Shown here piece by piece: positions 1-5,697 of a DNA stretch of 7,358 nucleotides. Position 1 is the stretch's first letter, and the number at the start of each line of letters is the position of its first letter. The notes beneath the pieces were generated by a model that saw nothing but the letters and a program-made list of their open reading frames with translations, was not told the DNA's origin and did not search any database. The stretch is taken from the NCBI GenBank assembly GCA_010029175.1, contig RGNC01000097.1, positions 1-7,358 on the forward strand, read 5' to 3'. Origin of the DNA: Synechococcaceae bacterium WB8_1B_136 (GTDB lineage: Bacteria > Cyanobacteriota > Cyanobacteriia > PCC-6307 > Cyanobiaceae). The translations under genes and the position numbers were made by a program.

Positions 1-752
1 AACACCTGGGTGAGCACCGCCAGCAGCACGGTGAGGGCGATCTCGTTGGGCGTCTTGCTGCGCTCTGCTCCCTCCACCAGGGCGATCATGCGATCAATGA
101 AGCACTTGCCGGGATCGGCGCTGATGCGCAGGGTGAGCTGGTCGGAGAGGAGCCGGGTGCCACCGGTGACCGAGCCCGCCACATCGGAGCCGGCCTCCTT
201 CAGCACGGGCGCCGATTCGCCGGTGATCGCCGACTCATCCACCGAGGCCACGCCCGCGATCACTTCGCCGTCGGCGGGGATCACATCACCGCCCTGCACC
301 AGCACCAGATCGCCGCGCCGCAGCGCCGAGGAATCCACCAGTTCCACCGAACCATCGGCCAGCTGACGCCGGGCCTGGGTGCGGGCCTGGGTGCGGCGCA
401 GGGCATCGGCCTGGGCCTTGCCGCGCCCTTCGGCGAGGGCTTCCGCGAAGTTGGCGAACAGCAGGGTGGCCAGCAGGGTGAGGCTGATCAGGGCGTTGAA
501 GCCCCGCTCCCGCGCACCGGCCGTCGCATCCAGCAGCCGTGGTTCCAGGGTGAGCACCAGGCAGAGCGCCGTGCCGCACCACACCACGAACATCACCGGA
601 TTGGTCACCGTCTGCCGCGGGTCGAGCTTGCGAATCGCCGCCCAGGCCGCCCGCCGCACCAGCCCCTGCTGGCGCGGTCGCTCCAGATAGCGCCGCTCCT
701 GGCGGGGGCCCCGCGGCATGCGGGGGAACAGCACACGCGTTGAAGTGGGCAT
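1..752 (-). CDS. kdpB: KdpB, ATPase subunit of the Kdp potassium pump (partial, C-terminal part beyond left edge)
   Basis: P-type ATPase subunit of the KdpFABC inner-membrane complex; it hydrolyses ATP to drive K+ uptake by KdpA. The frame is open from ATG at 752 to the window edge (250 residues), so only the N-terminal third is present; the phosphorylation (DKTGT) and nucleotide-binding domains lie outside. Seen: NPVMFVVW at about 51-58 starting the first membrane segment, a second segment near 88-101 running into FANFAEALAEGRGKAQA (99-115), the actuator domain with GGDVIPADGEVI (154-165) and VDESAITGESAPV (171-183; TGES at 177-180), then KTPNEIAL (233-240). All are hallmarks of KdpB. The TGES serine (180 here) corresponds to the inhibitory phosphorylation site known in E. 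coli KdpB. The start lies one base after the kdpA stop (TGAGATG) with no good Shine-Dalgarno of its own, which suggests translational coupling. Met12 (719) is a possible alternative start. Confidence 0.97.
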   Translation of the reverse strand, partial: MPTSTRVLFPRMPRGPRQERRYLERPRQQGLVRRAAWAAIRKLDPRQTVTNPVMFVVWCGTALCLVLTLEPRLLDATAGARERGFNALISLTLLATLLFANFAEALAEGRGKAQADALRRTQARTQARRQLADGSVELVDSSALRRGDLVLVQGGDVIPADGEVIAGVASVDESAITGESAPVLKEAGSDVAGSVTGGTRLLSDQLTLRISADPGKCFIDRMIALVEGAERSKTPNEIALTVLLAVLTQV

Positions 753-753
753 C

Positions 754-2385
754 TCAGGAGGCCAGGGTGAGCGCTTCGGCGATGGGCCCGAGGGCCAGCA
801 CCGGGAAGAAGGTGAGGGCCCCGAGGATCACCAGCACCACCGCGGTGACGCCGGTGAACAGGCCGGTGTCGGTGCGCAGGCTGCCGGGACTGGGTTCAAG
901 GGCCGGCTTGCGGCGGAATCCATCGGCCAGGGCCAGCAGGGCGGCGATCGGCAGGTAGCGGCCCCCCAGCAGGCTGAGGCTGGTGGTGAGGTTCCACCAG
1001 GGGGTGCCATCCGCCAGGCCCTCCAGGCCGCTGCCGTTGTTGGCCGCCGCCGAGGCGTACTCGTACACCACCTGGCTGAGGCCATGGGGGCCGGGATTGC
1101 TGATGCCCGCCAGCGCCTGCCCGCCCGCCAGGGTGAGGGCTGCCGGGATCAGCACGAAGATCGGATGGATCAGCAGGATCAGGCTGGCCCACACCACCTG
1201 GGGCTTCTCCACCTTGCGGCCCAGGAATTCCGGCGTGCGGCCCACCATCAGGCCCGTGAGGAACACCGCCAGCAGCACGAACACCAGCAGAACGGCGATG
1301 CCGGTGCCCTGGCCCCCCACCACCACCTGCAGAAACAGGTTGAACAGGGCGGTGAGGATCGTCAGCGGCATGGCGGCATCGAGGGCACCATTCACAGCGC
1401 CGGTCATCGTGCCGGTGGTCACCACGGCCCACAGGCCACTGAGCGCCGCTCCAAAGCGCAGCTCCTTGCCCTGCAGATTGCCGCCGTTGATCCAGCCCGC
1501 GAGCAGCGGGTTGCCGGCCTGCTCCGCCGCCATGGTGCTCTGGCGGCGGTTGCCCACAAATCGCCCGAAGGCATCGATCGTGGCCGCCGGGATGAGCAGC
1601 ATCGCCCAGGTGCTCACCAGGTTGGTGAGCAGGGTGGGGTTCTCATAGGGGTGCGCACCGTTGGCGGCCACGAACCCGCCGCCGTTCTCGCCCAGCTGCT
1701 TGATCGCCTCGAACAGGGCGATCGGGCCGCGGGGGAGCCATTGGCTGGCGCCCTCCAAGGTGGTGATCTCCAGGGGCGGCGCCAGGGTCATCGGCACGCC
1801 ATTCACCAGCAGGACCAGGGCCAGCAGCAGCGAGGCCGGGATCAGCACCCGGGTGAGGGAGCGCAGCAGGTCGCGGTGGAAATTCCCGATCGGCCGGCCG
1901 CTGAAGCCGCGGATCACGGCAAAGCCCACCGCCAGGCCCGTGGCCGCCGACACGAACATCAGAAATTGCATCGCCCCCAGCTGGGCCAGGTTCCCCAGGC
2001 TCTGCTCGGGCACCAGGTGTTGCTGGTCGGTGTTGGTGAGAAAGGAGATCGCGGTGTGCAGGGCCAGATCCCACCGCAGGCCGGTGAAGCCGATCGGGTT
2101 CAGCCAGGCCGGTTGCAGCAGCAGCAGCGCCAGGGCCAGCAGCCCGAACAGGGCGTTGCTGATCAGCAGCGGCAGCAGGTAGGCACCGGCCGACTCCGCG
2201 CTGCGGCCGGCGTCGCCGATCCAGCGCAGCAGGCCCGCCTCCAACGGGTTCAGCCAGCGATCCCAGGCCGGCTGGGGCTTGTTGTCGAACACCTCGTACA
2301 GGTGACGCCCCAGGGCGGGAGCCGTGAGCATGGCCGCCGCCAGGGTGACGGCGGCCAGGAGCCAGGGGAGCATGGGGGAGGCCAC
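754..2385 (-). CDS. kdpA: KdpA, K+-translocating subunit of the Kdp potassium pump
   Basis: Channel-like, polytopic inner-membrane subunit that selects and translocates K+ in the Kdp complex. 543 residues, close to the roughly 557 of E. coli KdpA, and hydrophobic throughout. The four pore/selectivity-filter segments are recognisable: TNTDQQ (117-122), ENGGGF (233-238, followed by AHPYENPT), GGQGTG (357-362, followed by VGRTPEFLGRK at 381-391) and AANNGSG (447-453, preceded by NPGPHG). The start is taken as GTG at 2385 because AAAGGG lies 8 bases upstream; the in-frame ATG at 2373 has no such site. kdpB follows after one base. The gene upstream ends 58 bases before this start, and no kdpF-like membrane peptide fits between them. 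Downstream kdpC and regulatory genes are not in the window. Confidence 0.97.
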   Translation of the reverse strand: MASPMLPWLLAAVTLAAAMLTAPALGRHLYEVFDNKPQPAWDRWLNPLEAGLLRWIGDAGRSAESAGAYLLPLLISNALFGLLALALLLLQPAWLNPIGFTGLRWDLALHTAISFLTNTDQQHLVPEQSLGNLAQLGAMQFLMFVSAATGLAVGFAVIRGFSGRPIGNFHRDLLRSLTRVLIPASLLLALVLLVNGVPMTLAPPLEITTLEGASQWLPRGPIALFEAIKQLGENGGGFVAANGAHPYENPTLLTNLVSTWAMLLIPAATIDAFGRFVGNRRQSTMAAEQAGNPLLAGWINGGNLQGKELRFGAALSGLWAVVTTGTMTGAVNGALDAAMPLTILTALFNLFLQVVVGGQGTGIAVLLVFVLLAVFLTGLMVGRTPEFLGRKVEKPQVVWASLILLIHPIFVLIPAALTLAGGQALAGISNPGPHGLSQVVYEYASAAANNGSGLEGLADGTPWWNLTTSLSLLGGRYLPIAALLALADGFRRKPALEPSPGSLRTDTGLFTGVTAVVLVILGALTFFPVLALGPIAEALTLAS

Positions 2386-2393
2386 TGGAACTG

Positions 2394-2399
2394 CCCTTT
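2394..2399 (-). promoter_or_regulatory. Shine-Dalgarno of kdpA
   Basis: On the minus strand AAAGGG lies 8 bases before GTG 2385. It is the reason for choosing the GTG over the ATG four codons inside. Confidence 0.6.
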
Positions 2400-2443
2400 A
2401 CCTAGACGCTGCCGCCTGTTGATGGGGCCTGAGGCGCGCTGCT

Positions 2444-2770
2444 TCAGAAGTCGTCCGCCTGGCCGTCCTCCTCCGCCTCAAGATCATCCTCATCGTCGTC
2501 GTCGTCCCCCAGCACCGCGCTGAGCAGCTGCCGCACCGTTTCCAGGCGGGCGGAGTCGGCGGCCCACACGGCCACACTCATGGCCTCCTGCTGCTCGGCC
2601 TGCAGCAGCTCCTCCAGGGCTTCGAGGTGAAACTCCTCCACGAAATTCACCAGGGCCAGGGCGATCTGCAGGCCTTCTTCCGGGCTGATCTCCGCGTCTT
2701 CAATGGCATCCAGCACCTGCTGCACCTTGGACTGGGGCGGGGTGCTGCTCTCGGCGTCGGCGATGGTCAT
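2444..2770 (-). CDS. Small acidic hypothetical protein upstream of kdpA
   Basis: I do not recognise the family. 108 residues: a short polar N-terminus (1-14), a mostly helical, Glu/Leu-rich middle (about 15-88, with VQQVLDAIEDAEISPEEGLQ near 16-35 and a Leu/Glu stretch near 49-58), and a tail from about 89 that is almost only Asp and Glu. There is no signal peptide or membrane segment, so a cytosolic protein is likely. The ATG at 2770 has only a weak ribosome site. It lies 58 bases upstream of kdpA on the same strand and may be co-transcribed with it, though shared function is not shown. The frame has a sensible amino-acid composition and regular G/C third positions, unlike the Pro/Arg/Gly-rich overlapping frame on the same strand. 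Probably a conserved cyanobacterial protein. Confidence 0.75.
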   Translation of the reverse strand: MTIADAESSTPPQSKVQQVLDAIEDAEISPEEGLQIALALVNFVEEFHLEALEELLQAEQQEAMSVAVWAADSARLETVRQLLSAVLGDDDDDEDDLEAEEDGQADDF

Positions 2771-2852
2771 GGTCCCGGTTTGAGGTCAGATCCACCATGG
2801 CCTCCCGCGCTGGTGGAGGCAACGCACAGGCAGCGTCAGCTCTGCGGAGAAT

Positions 2853-2877
2853 CTGTGTTGTGGTTTTCCACACACAG
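2853..2877. repeat. Imperfect inverted repeat, 10-bp stem with TTTT/AAAA loop
   Basis: Plus-strand arms are CTGTG-(T bulge)-TGTGG at 2853-2863 and CCACACACAG at 2868-2877 around a TTTT loop. All ten pairs are Watson-Crick, with one bulged base. No T-run follows on either strand, so a terminator is unlikely. An operator or leader-RNA hairpin for the downstream acidic-protein/kdp unit is possible. It overlaps the TTTTCCACA box at 2864-2872. Confidence 0.6.
2864..2872 (+). promoter_or_regulatory. DnaA-box-like 9-mer TTTTCCACA
   Basis: Exact TTTTCCACA, the form I recall for cyanobacterial DnaA boxes. One of three exact copies in the window, all within this spacer. Binding by DnaA is inferred; the copy also forms part of an inverted repeat, which could be its real meaning. 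Confidence 0.35.
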
Positions 2878-2889
2878 CACGGCGGCCAT

Positions 2890-2903
2890 GGGGCCTCCGC
2901 CCC
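2890..2903. repeat. Short GC hairpin
   Basis: GGGGC (2890-2894) and GCCCC (2899-2903) around a 4-base loop, 3 bases from the neighbouring hairpin at 2907-2927. Alone it would be chance-level in GC-rich DNA; it matters as the middle one of three consecutive hairpins. Confidence 0.4.
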
Positions 2904-2906
2904 GAC

Positions 2907-2927
2907 ATCCCAGGCCTTGCCTGGGAT
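2907..2927. repeat. Perfect 9-bp hairpin with 3-base loop
   Basis: ATCCCAGGC (2907-2915) and GCCTGGGAT (2919-2927) pair perfectly around CTT. No T-tract follows on either strand, so it is not a classical terminator. On the minus strand it would lie in the leader, or promoter-proximal DNA, of the acidic-protein/kdp unit. Confidence 0.6.
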
Positions 2928-3084
2928 CGCTCCAGCCGCTCGGCACTCACCGCCACAGGGAGACCCTCCATTCAGCTTCGCCATAAGACCCATGGGTGCT
3001 GAGGCAAGACAGGCTGCCCCGCAGTGGATCTGCAGCGGCTTCGGTGCAGCATGCGGCGCCGGCTGGTCCGGAGCCGCAGGGTTG

Positions 3085-3100
3085 TCAACGCAAACGTTGA
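3085..3100. repeat. Inverted repeat, possible operator
   Basis: TCAACG (3085-3090) and CGTTGA (3095-3100) separated by CAAA. The size and symmetry would suit a dimeric DNA-binding protein, but no partner is identified and 6-bp arms can occur by chance. Confidence 0.25.
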
Positions 3101-3156
3101 GTTCCTTGGCGATCGCCCAGCTTGCAGATCCTGGCTGGAATCTCGCCTGATCAGGC

Positions 3157-3176
3157 TGTGGAAAAGCTGTGGAAAA
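3157..3176 (-). repeat. Tandem pair of TTTTCCACA (DnaA-box-like) repeats
   Basis: Plus strand reads TGTGGAAAA at 3157-3165 and again at 3168-3176, an exact 11-bp tandem (unit GCTGTGGAAAA), so the two 9-mers sit one helical turn apart on the same face. The form matches the cyanobacterial DnaA-box consensus as I recall it. The T-run of the right copy also acts as the T-tract of the terminator hairpin at 3176-3204, so the repeat may instead be a terminator tail. Confidence 0.45.
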
Positions 3177-3204
3177 GGGCCTTGGAGGTGGGGTTTGAGG
3201 CCCT
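3176..3204 (-). terminator. Probable Rho-independent terminator of the gene at 3215-3898
   Basis: On the minus strand AGGGCCT (3204-3198) pairs perfectly with AGGCCCT (3182-3176) around a 15-base loop and is followed at once by TTT, then CCACAGC and a second TTTT. It starts 11 bases after the stop of the upstream gene. The long loop lowers confidence. Confidence 0.5.
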
Positions 3205-3214
3205 GTGGGCCGGT

Positions 3215-3898
3215 TCAGTGGGCCGGTTGCCAGTCCGCCGGGGGTTCGGCTTTGTCGCTGTCCTGCAGCGAGGGGAAGGTCTGGCGAATCAAGTTGGCGA
3301 TCCGGGTGCGCACGGAGCTGCGGAACGCGGCGGCTGCCTCCGGGCTCAGAACCGGATAGGTGGAATCGATGTTCCCTTCCCCGCGCAGGGGTTTCCAGCT
3401 GGTTTTCTCCTGGCGTTTGAGGGCTTCCAGCGGCTCCAGGAAGTCGAAGCTGAGCGTGCGGCCGCTGCTGCCGGCCTGGCTGATCCACAGCTCGCGGGCG
3501 GGGATCAGCTCCTTGGCCTTGAGGGTGTCGGGCAGGCCCAGCACCGGCTCGTAGTACTCCAGGGCCCGCAGCTCCTCCTCCAGCAGGATCGGCCAGGCAC
3601 CGCGTTCACCCTCCTGGAGCCCGGTCTCGACCGGGCTGGCCTTCATGGCCTCCAGGTAGAAGGCCAGCCAGCGGTAGTGCGACTTGTCGCGGGTGCGCTT
3701 CTTCTCGCTCCCCTTGCCACTGGCCCGCTTGGGCAGCGCCGATTCCGCCTTGCGCAGGAAGACCCTGTCCTCGCGCTCCAAGTTGATGGCTCCCCAGCGC
3801 TGGCGGTACTCCCAGAGCTCTTCATACTTGCGAACGTCTTCCGCCGACCACCCCAGGGCCTTCAGCTCTTCGGCCCGATTCTCCTCGCCTGTCTGCAC
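3215..3898 (-). CDS. Hypothetical protein, charged, cyanobacterial type
   Basis: I do not recognise a named domain. From GTG 3898 it is 227 residues: a charged helical N-terminal part with LGWSAEDVRKYEELWEYRQR at 15-34 and INLEREDRVFLRKAE (38-52), a Lys/Arg-rich linker with KRASGKGSEKKRTRDKS (57-73), then HYRWLAFYLEAMK (74-86) and a mixed C-terminal part. No membrane segment or signal peptide is seen. The start is uncertain: GTG 3898 has AAGG about 10 bases upstream and avoids overlap; GTG 3925 lies one base after the regulator's stop; ATG 3964 would overlap the regulator by 38 bases. It follows the cyAbrB gene closely on the same strand and is probably co-transcribed with it. A terminator-like hairpin follows its stop. 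Confidence 0.75.
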   Translation of the reverse strand: MQTGEENRAEELKALGWSAEDVRKYEELWEYRQRWGAINLEREDRVFLRKAESALPKRASGKGSEKKRTRDKSHYRWLAFYLEAMKASPVETGLQEGERGAWPILLEEELRALEYYEPVLGLPDTLKAKELIPARELWISQAGSSGRTLSFDFLEPLEALKRQEKTSWKPLRGEGNIDSTYPVLSPEAAAAFRSSVRTRIANLIRQTFPSLQDSDKAEPPADWQPAH

Positions 3899-3926
3899 GC
3901 GTCTGTCGCCTTGATGCGCTCGCACA

Positions 3927-4286
3927 CTAGGGCGTGCCTGGTGTGGGGACGAGCCTGAAGCCATCTCGCTCCACCTTGATCTCGAAGCGGTCCCCGGGCT
4001 GCAGATCCAGCAGCTCGGTGTAGGCCTTGCCCACCATCAAGTTGCCGTTGAAGTGCACATGGGTGCAAAAACTGAGCTGGCGCCCCTCCTTGCCGAGCTC
4101 TCTGCCGGCCTGCTCCTGGAAGCTCACACCCTTGGCCTCCAGCAAGGCCTCGTAGAAATCGGAGAAGCGCAGGCGCTCTGAGCCATCCTTGTTGGTGCTC
4201 ACGAAGCCGCACTGGCGCACCAGCTCCGATTTCGACACTGGCCCCAGCTCCTTCAGCTTGGCCAACAGGGCGGTCCCGCGAATCAT
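3927..4286 (-). CDS. cyAbrB-family transcriptional regulator
   Basis: Cyanobacterial AbrB-like DNA-binding protein; members known in Synechocystis (Sll0359, Sll0822) influence carbon/nitrogen and other metabolic genes. 119 residues, typical family length. The N-terminal half carries the cyanobacterial signature GTALLAKLKELG (4-15), an RQCGF turn (24-28) and FSDFYEALLEAKGV (41-54). The C-terminal half is the AbrB-type beta segment THVHFNGNLMVGKAYTELL (75-93) and LQPGDRFEIKV (95-105), where the family's swapped-hairpin fold lies. Because the AbrB domain is C-terminal, this is the cyanobacterial architecture rather than Bacillus AbrB. The ATG at 4286 overlaps the stop of the upstream frame as ATGA; no strong Shine-Dalgarno is visible, consistent with coupling. 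Target genes cannot be read from the sequence. Confidence 0.9.
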   Translation of the reverse strand: MIRGTALLAKLKELGPVSKSELVRQCGFVSTNKDGSERLRFSDFYEALLEAKGVSFQEQAGRELGKEGRQLSFCTHVHFNGNLMVGKAYTELLDLQPGDRFEIKVERDGFRLVPTPGTP

Positions 4287-4651
4287 GCTTCAGTTGGAGA
4301 TTGCCGTTGTTGTAGCGATGGCGCCGGCAAACCATCAGCCCCAGGGCACTCTTTGCGCCGCATTTGCATCGCGGCCTCTGCAATGAGAGCTGGAGCCGTA
4401 TGGGGAATCGGCTCCAGCCGCAGCCGCTGAAGTAGCGCTGGATCCCAGTCCCGCAGTGTGATCCACTCAGGCAGCCGTATGGCCGCCGTCTGTGGATCGG
4501 CCACGGTCCAGGCGTTCGCTGGATCGGGGCTGAACTCCCCATCGATGTTCAGCCAGTGGGGCTGGGATTGACAGCCATCCGCTGCAGCGGGAAGCAGCAC
4601 GCACCACAGCGCCATGGGGAGAGTTGAGCAGAAGCTGTTCAATGGCCCCAT
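4283..4651 (-). CDS. Hypothetical protein, possibly exported, coupled to the cyAbrB gene
   Basis: Unrecognised. From ATG 4651 it has 122 residues: a hydrophobic stretch PMALWCVLLPAAADG (12-26) that could be a signal peptide ending near an A-A-A site, although the N-terminus lacks the usual basic residues; then a Trp/Pro-rich part with LPEWITLRDWDPALLQRLRL (61-80). Codons in the middle look genuinely coding (G/C third positions, Leu CTG, Asp GAT), while the last 15 or so are less convincing. Its stop overlaps the start of the regulator gene as ATGA, the best argument that it is real. The start is unresolved: in-frame ATGs at 4741, 4717, 4651 and 4615 all lack a clear ribosome site. 4651 leaves about 128 bases to the divergent hydrolase for promoters. 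Confidence 0.45.
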   Translation of the reverse strand: MGPLNSFCSTLPMALWCVLLPAAADGCQSQPHWLNIDGEFSPDPANAWTVADPQTAAIRLPEWITLRDWDPALLQRLRLEPIPHTAPALIAEAAMQMRRKECPGADGLPAPSLQQRQSPTEA

Positions 4652-4779
4652 GCTTTGTGGTGGCTGGGGCTGCAGGCGAGGAGGGCTTCCTTTTCGCAGC
4701 AGGATTGCAGCCTTCATGCCCAGGGTCTGCCAGCGCTGCATGGTCCGGTGATGACTATGACGGACTGGGAAGCGTGGAG

Positions 4780-5442
4780 ATGGCTGAGGTGGTCAACATC
4801 GCAGGGCTCAGGGAACAGGTGTCCATTCCTGCGGCCGGCGTGGAACTCCCGGGCGACCTGGTGATTCCGCGGGCACCACTGGCGCTGGTGGCCTTCGCCC
4901 ACGGCAGTGGAAGCAGCCGCTTGAGCAGCCGCAACCGCTACGTGGCGGAGGTGCTCCAGCAGGCGGGGCTGGCCACGCTGTTGTTCGATTTGCTGGCAAC
5001 CGCTGAGAACCACAACGCCAGGGAGCGGTTCGACATCCCACTGTTGAAGCAACGGCTGCTGGCCGCCATCGACTGGAGTCTGCAGCAGGCCTCCGTGGCC
5101 GGCCTGCCCCTGGGACTCTTCGGTGCCAGCACCGGCGCCGCCGCCGCCCTGGAGGCTGCCGCTGCTCGGCCTGAATGCGTCCGGGCGGTCGTCTCCCGCG
5201 GCGGTCGGCCGGATCTGGCCTTTGATGCCCTGGGAATGGTGCGTTGTCCCACCCTCTTGATCGTGGGTTCCCACGATGTGGATGTGCTGGAGCTCAATGC
5301 CTGGGCTGCGGCCCACCTGCGGGCGTCCCACGATCTGCTGGTGGTGCCCGGGGCGGGCCATCTGTTCAGTGAGCCAGGTGCGCTGGAGCAGGTTGCCGTT
5401 GCGGCCCGCGACTGGTTCTTGATGCAGTTGACCAACCACTGA
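4780..5442 (+). CDS. Alpha/beta hydrolase of the dienelactone hydrolase family
   Basis: Predicted cytosolic serine hydrolase, 220 residues, substrate unknown. Core features in order: FAHGSGSSR (39-47), the oxyanion-hole strand-turn; RNRYVAEVLQQAGLATLLFD (51-70), very typical of the dienelactone-hydrolase-like proteins that in other bacteria also occur fused to a phosphoribosyltransferase domain; the nucleophile elbow GASTG (115-119, Ser117); IVGSHDVDVL (161-170) carrying the acid, probably Asp166; and GAGHLFSEP (191-199) with catalytic His194. The triad is therefore intact. No phosphoribosyltransferase domain is attached. ATG 4780 was chosen because the family homology begins just after it; GGGAAG lies about 7 bases upstream, and the upstream extension of the frame has no homology-like content. 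The gene stands alone, divergent from the cyAbrB unit. Confidence 0.9.
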   Translation: MAEVVNIAGLREQVSIPAAGVELPGDLVIPRAPLALVAFAHGSGSSRLSSRNRYVAEVLQQAGLATLLFDLLATAENHNARERFDIPLLKQRLLAAIDWSLQQASVAGLPLGLFGASTGAAAALEAAAARPECVRAVVSRGGRPDLAFDALGMVRCPTLLIVGSHDVDVLELNAWAAAHLRASHDLLVVPGAGHLFSEPGALEQVAVAARDWFLMQLTNH

Positions 5443-5697
5443 ATCCGCTGCGGATCTGCCGATGGCTACGCGGGGTCGACGTTCACTCCTCATCGTCTCG
5501 CCAATTCGCTGGAGGCTGATGATGGTGGCCATCACTTCCGCTCCGACTGGCTTCAGCATGCGGCAGATGTGGTTCCCGACCGGTGCAAGACTATGCATTC
5601 TGGCTGTGTGCTTTGCTCCTATTCTCTGAGTGCCAGCTGATGGCTCACTTGCCAATCTTTTCGGCAGGCGGACTGCTAACCCACAAGGAGTTTTGTG
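5443..5697. other. 255-bp intergenic spacer
   Basis: Between the hydrolase stop and the ribbon-helix-helix gene. It holds a short inverted repeat ATCCG-CTG-CGGAT (5443-5455) right after the hydrolase stop, too short to call a terminator. A possible -10 element TATTCT lies at 5620-5625 without a good -35. It also contains a small open frame, 5462-5629 or 5522-5629, with GGAGG (5511-5515) 6 bases before ATG 5522; its product (35 residues from 5522) resembles nothing I know. It must contain the promoter of the downstream gene. Confidence 0.5.
5685..5690 (+). promoter_or_regulatory. Strong Shine-Dalgarno AAGGAG
   Basis: AAGGAG lies 7 bases before ATG 5698 and only 4 before GTG 5695, so it favours the ATG as the start of the ribbon-helix-helix gene. 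Confidence 0.8.

Larger units (their letters stand above)
2771..3214. other. 444-bp structured intergenic region
   Basis: No credible gene on either strand: the open frames here are compositionally biased and run on from shadows of neighbours. The region holds, from right to left, a probable terminator of the gene at 3215 (3176-3204), two tandem TTTTCCACA boxes (3157-3176), an HIP1 octamer (3109-3116), an inverted repeat TCAACG-CAAA-CGTTGA (3085-3100), a 10-bp palindrome ACCCATGGGT (2988-2997), and three consecutive hairpins (2853-2927), the last of which includes a third TTTTCCACA. It must also contain the promoter of the acidic-protein/kdp unit; I could not fix a convincing -10/-35 pair. 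Confidence 0.7.

Noticed and set aside
718..2523. Open frame of 601 codons on the plus strand opposite kdpA
   Set aside because: Gln/Gly/Arg/His-rich composition typical of an antisense shadow of a GC-rich gene; KdpA on the other strand is unambiguous.
2988..2997. Perfect palindrome ACCCATGGGT as an operator
   Set aside because: Ten bases with an NcoI-like core can arise by chance and there is no second copy or nearby promoter element to support it.
3109..3116. HIP1 octamer GCGATCGC as a regulatory site
   Set aside because: Highly repeated palindrome in many cyanobacterial genomes; useful only as weak support for the taxonomic guess.
2700..3488. Open frame of 262 codons on the minus strand spanning the spacer
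   Set aside because: Pro/Arg/Ala-rich, overlaps the ends of two better genes in another frame and crosses the terminator and hairpins.
3481..3489. TGATCCACA, one mismatch from the E. coli DnaA box
   Set aside because: Lies in coding sequence (WIS codons), is not the cyanobacterial form and is isolated from the spacer cluster.
3122..3958. Open frame of 278 codons on the plus strand
   Set aside because: Antisense shadow of the gene at 3215-3898; low-complexity Leu/Gln/Ala content and no motif.
3862..4542. Open frame of 226 codons on the minus strand
   Set aside because: Out of frame with the clear cyAbrB protein it overlaps; Arg/Gly-rich.
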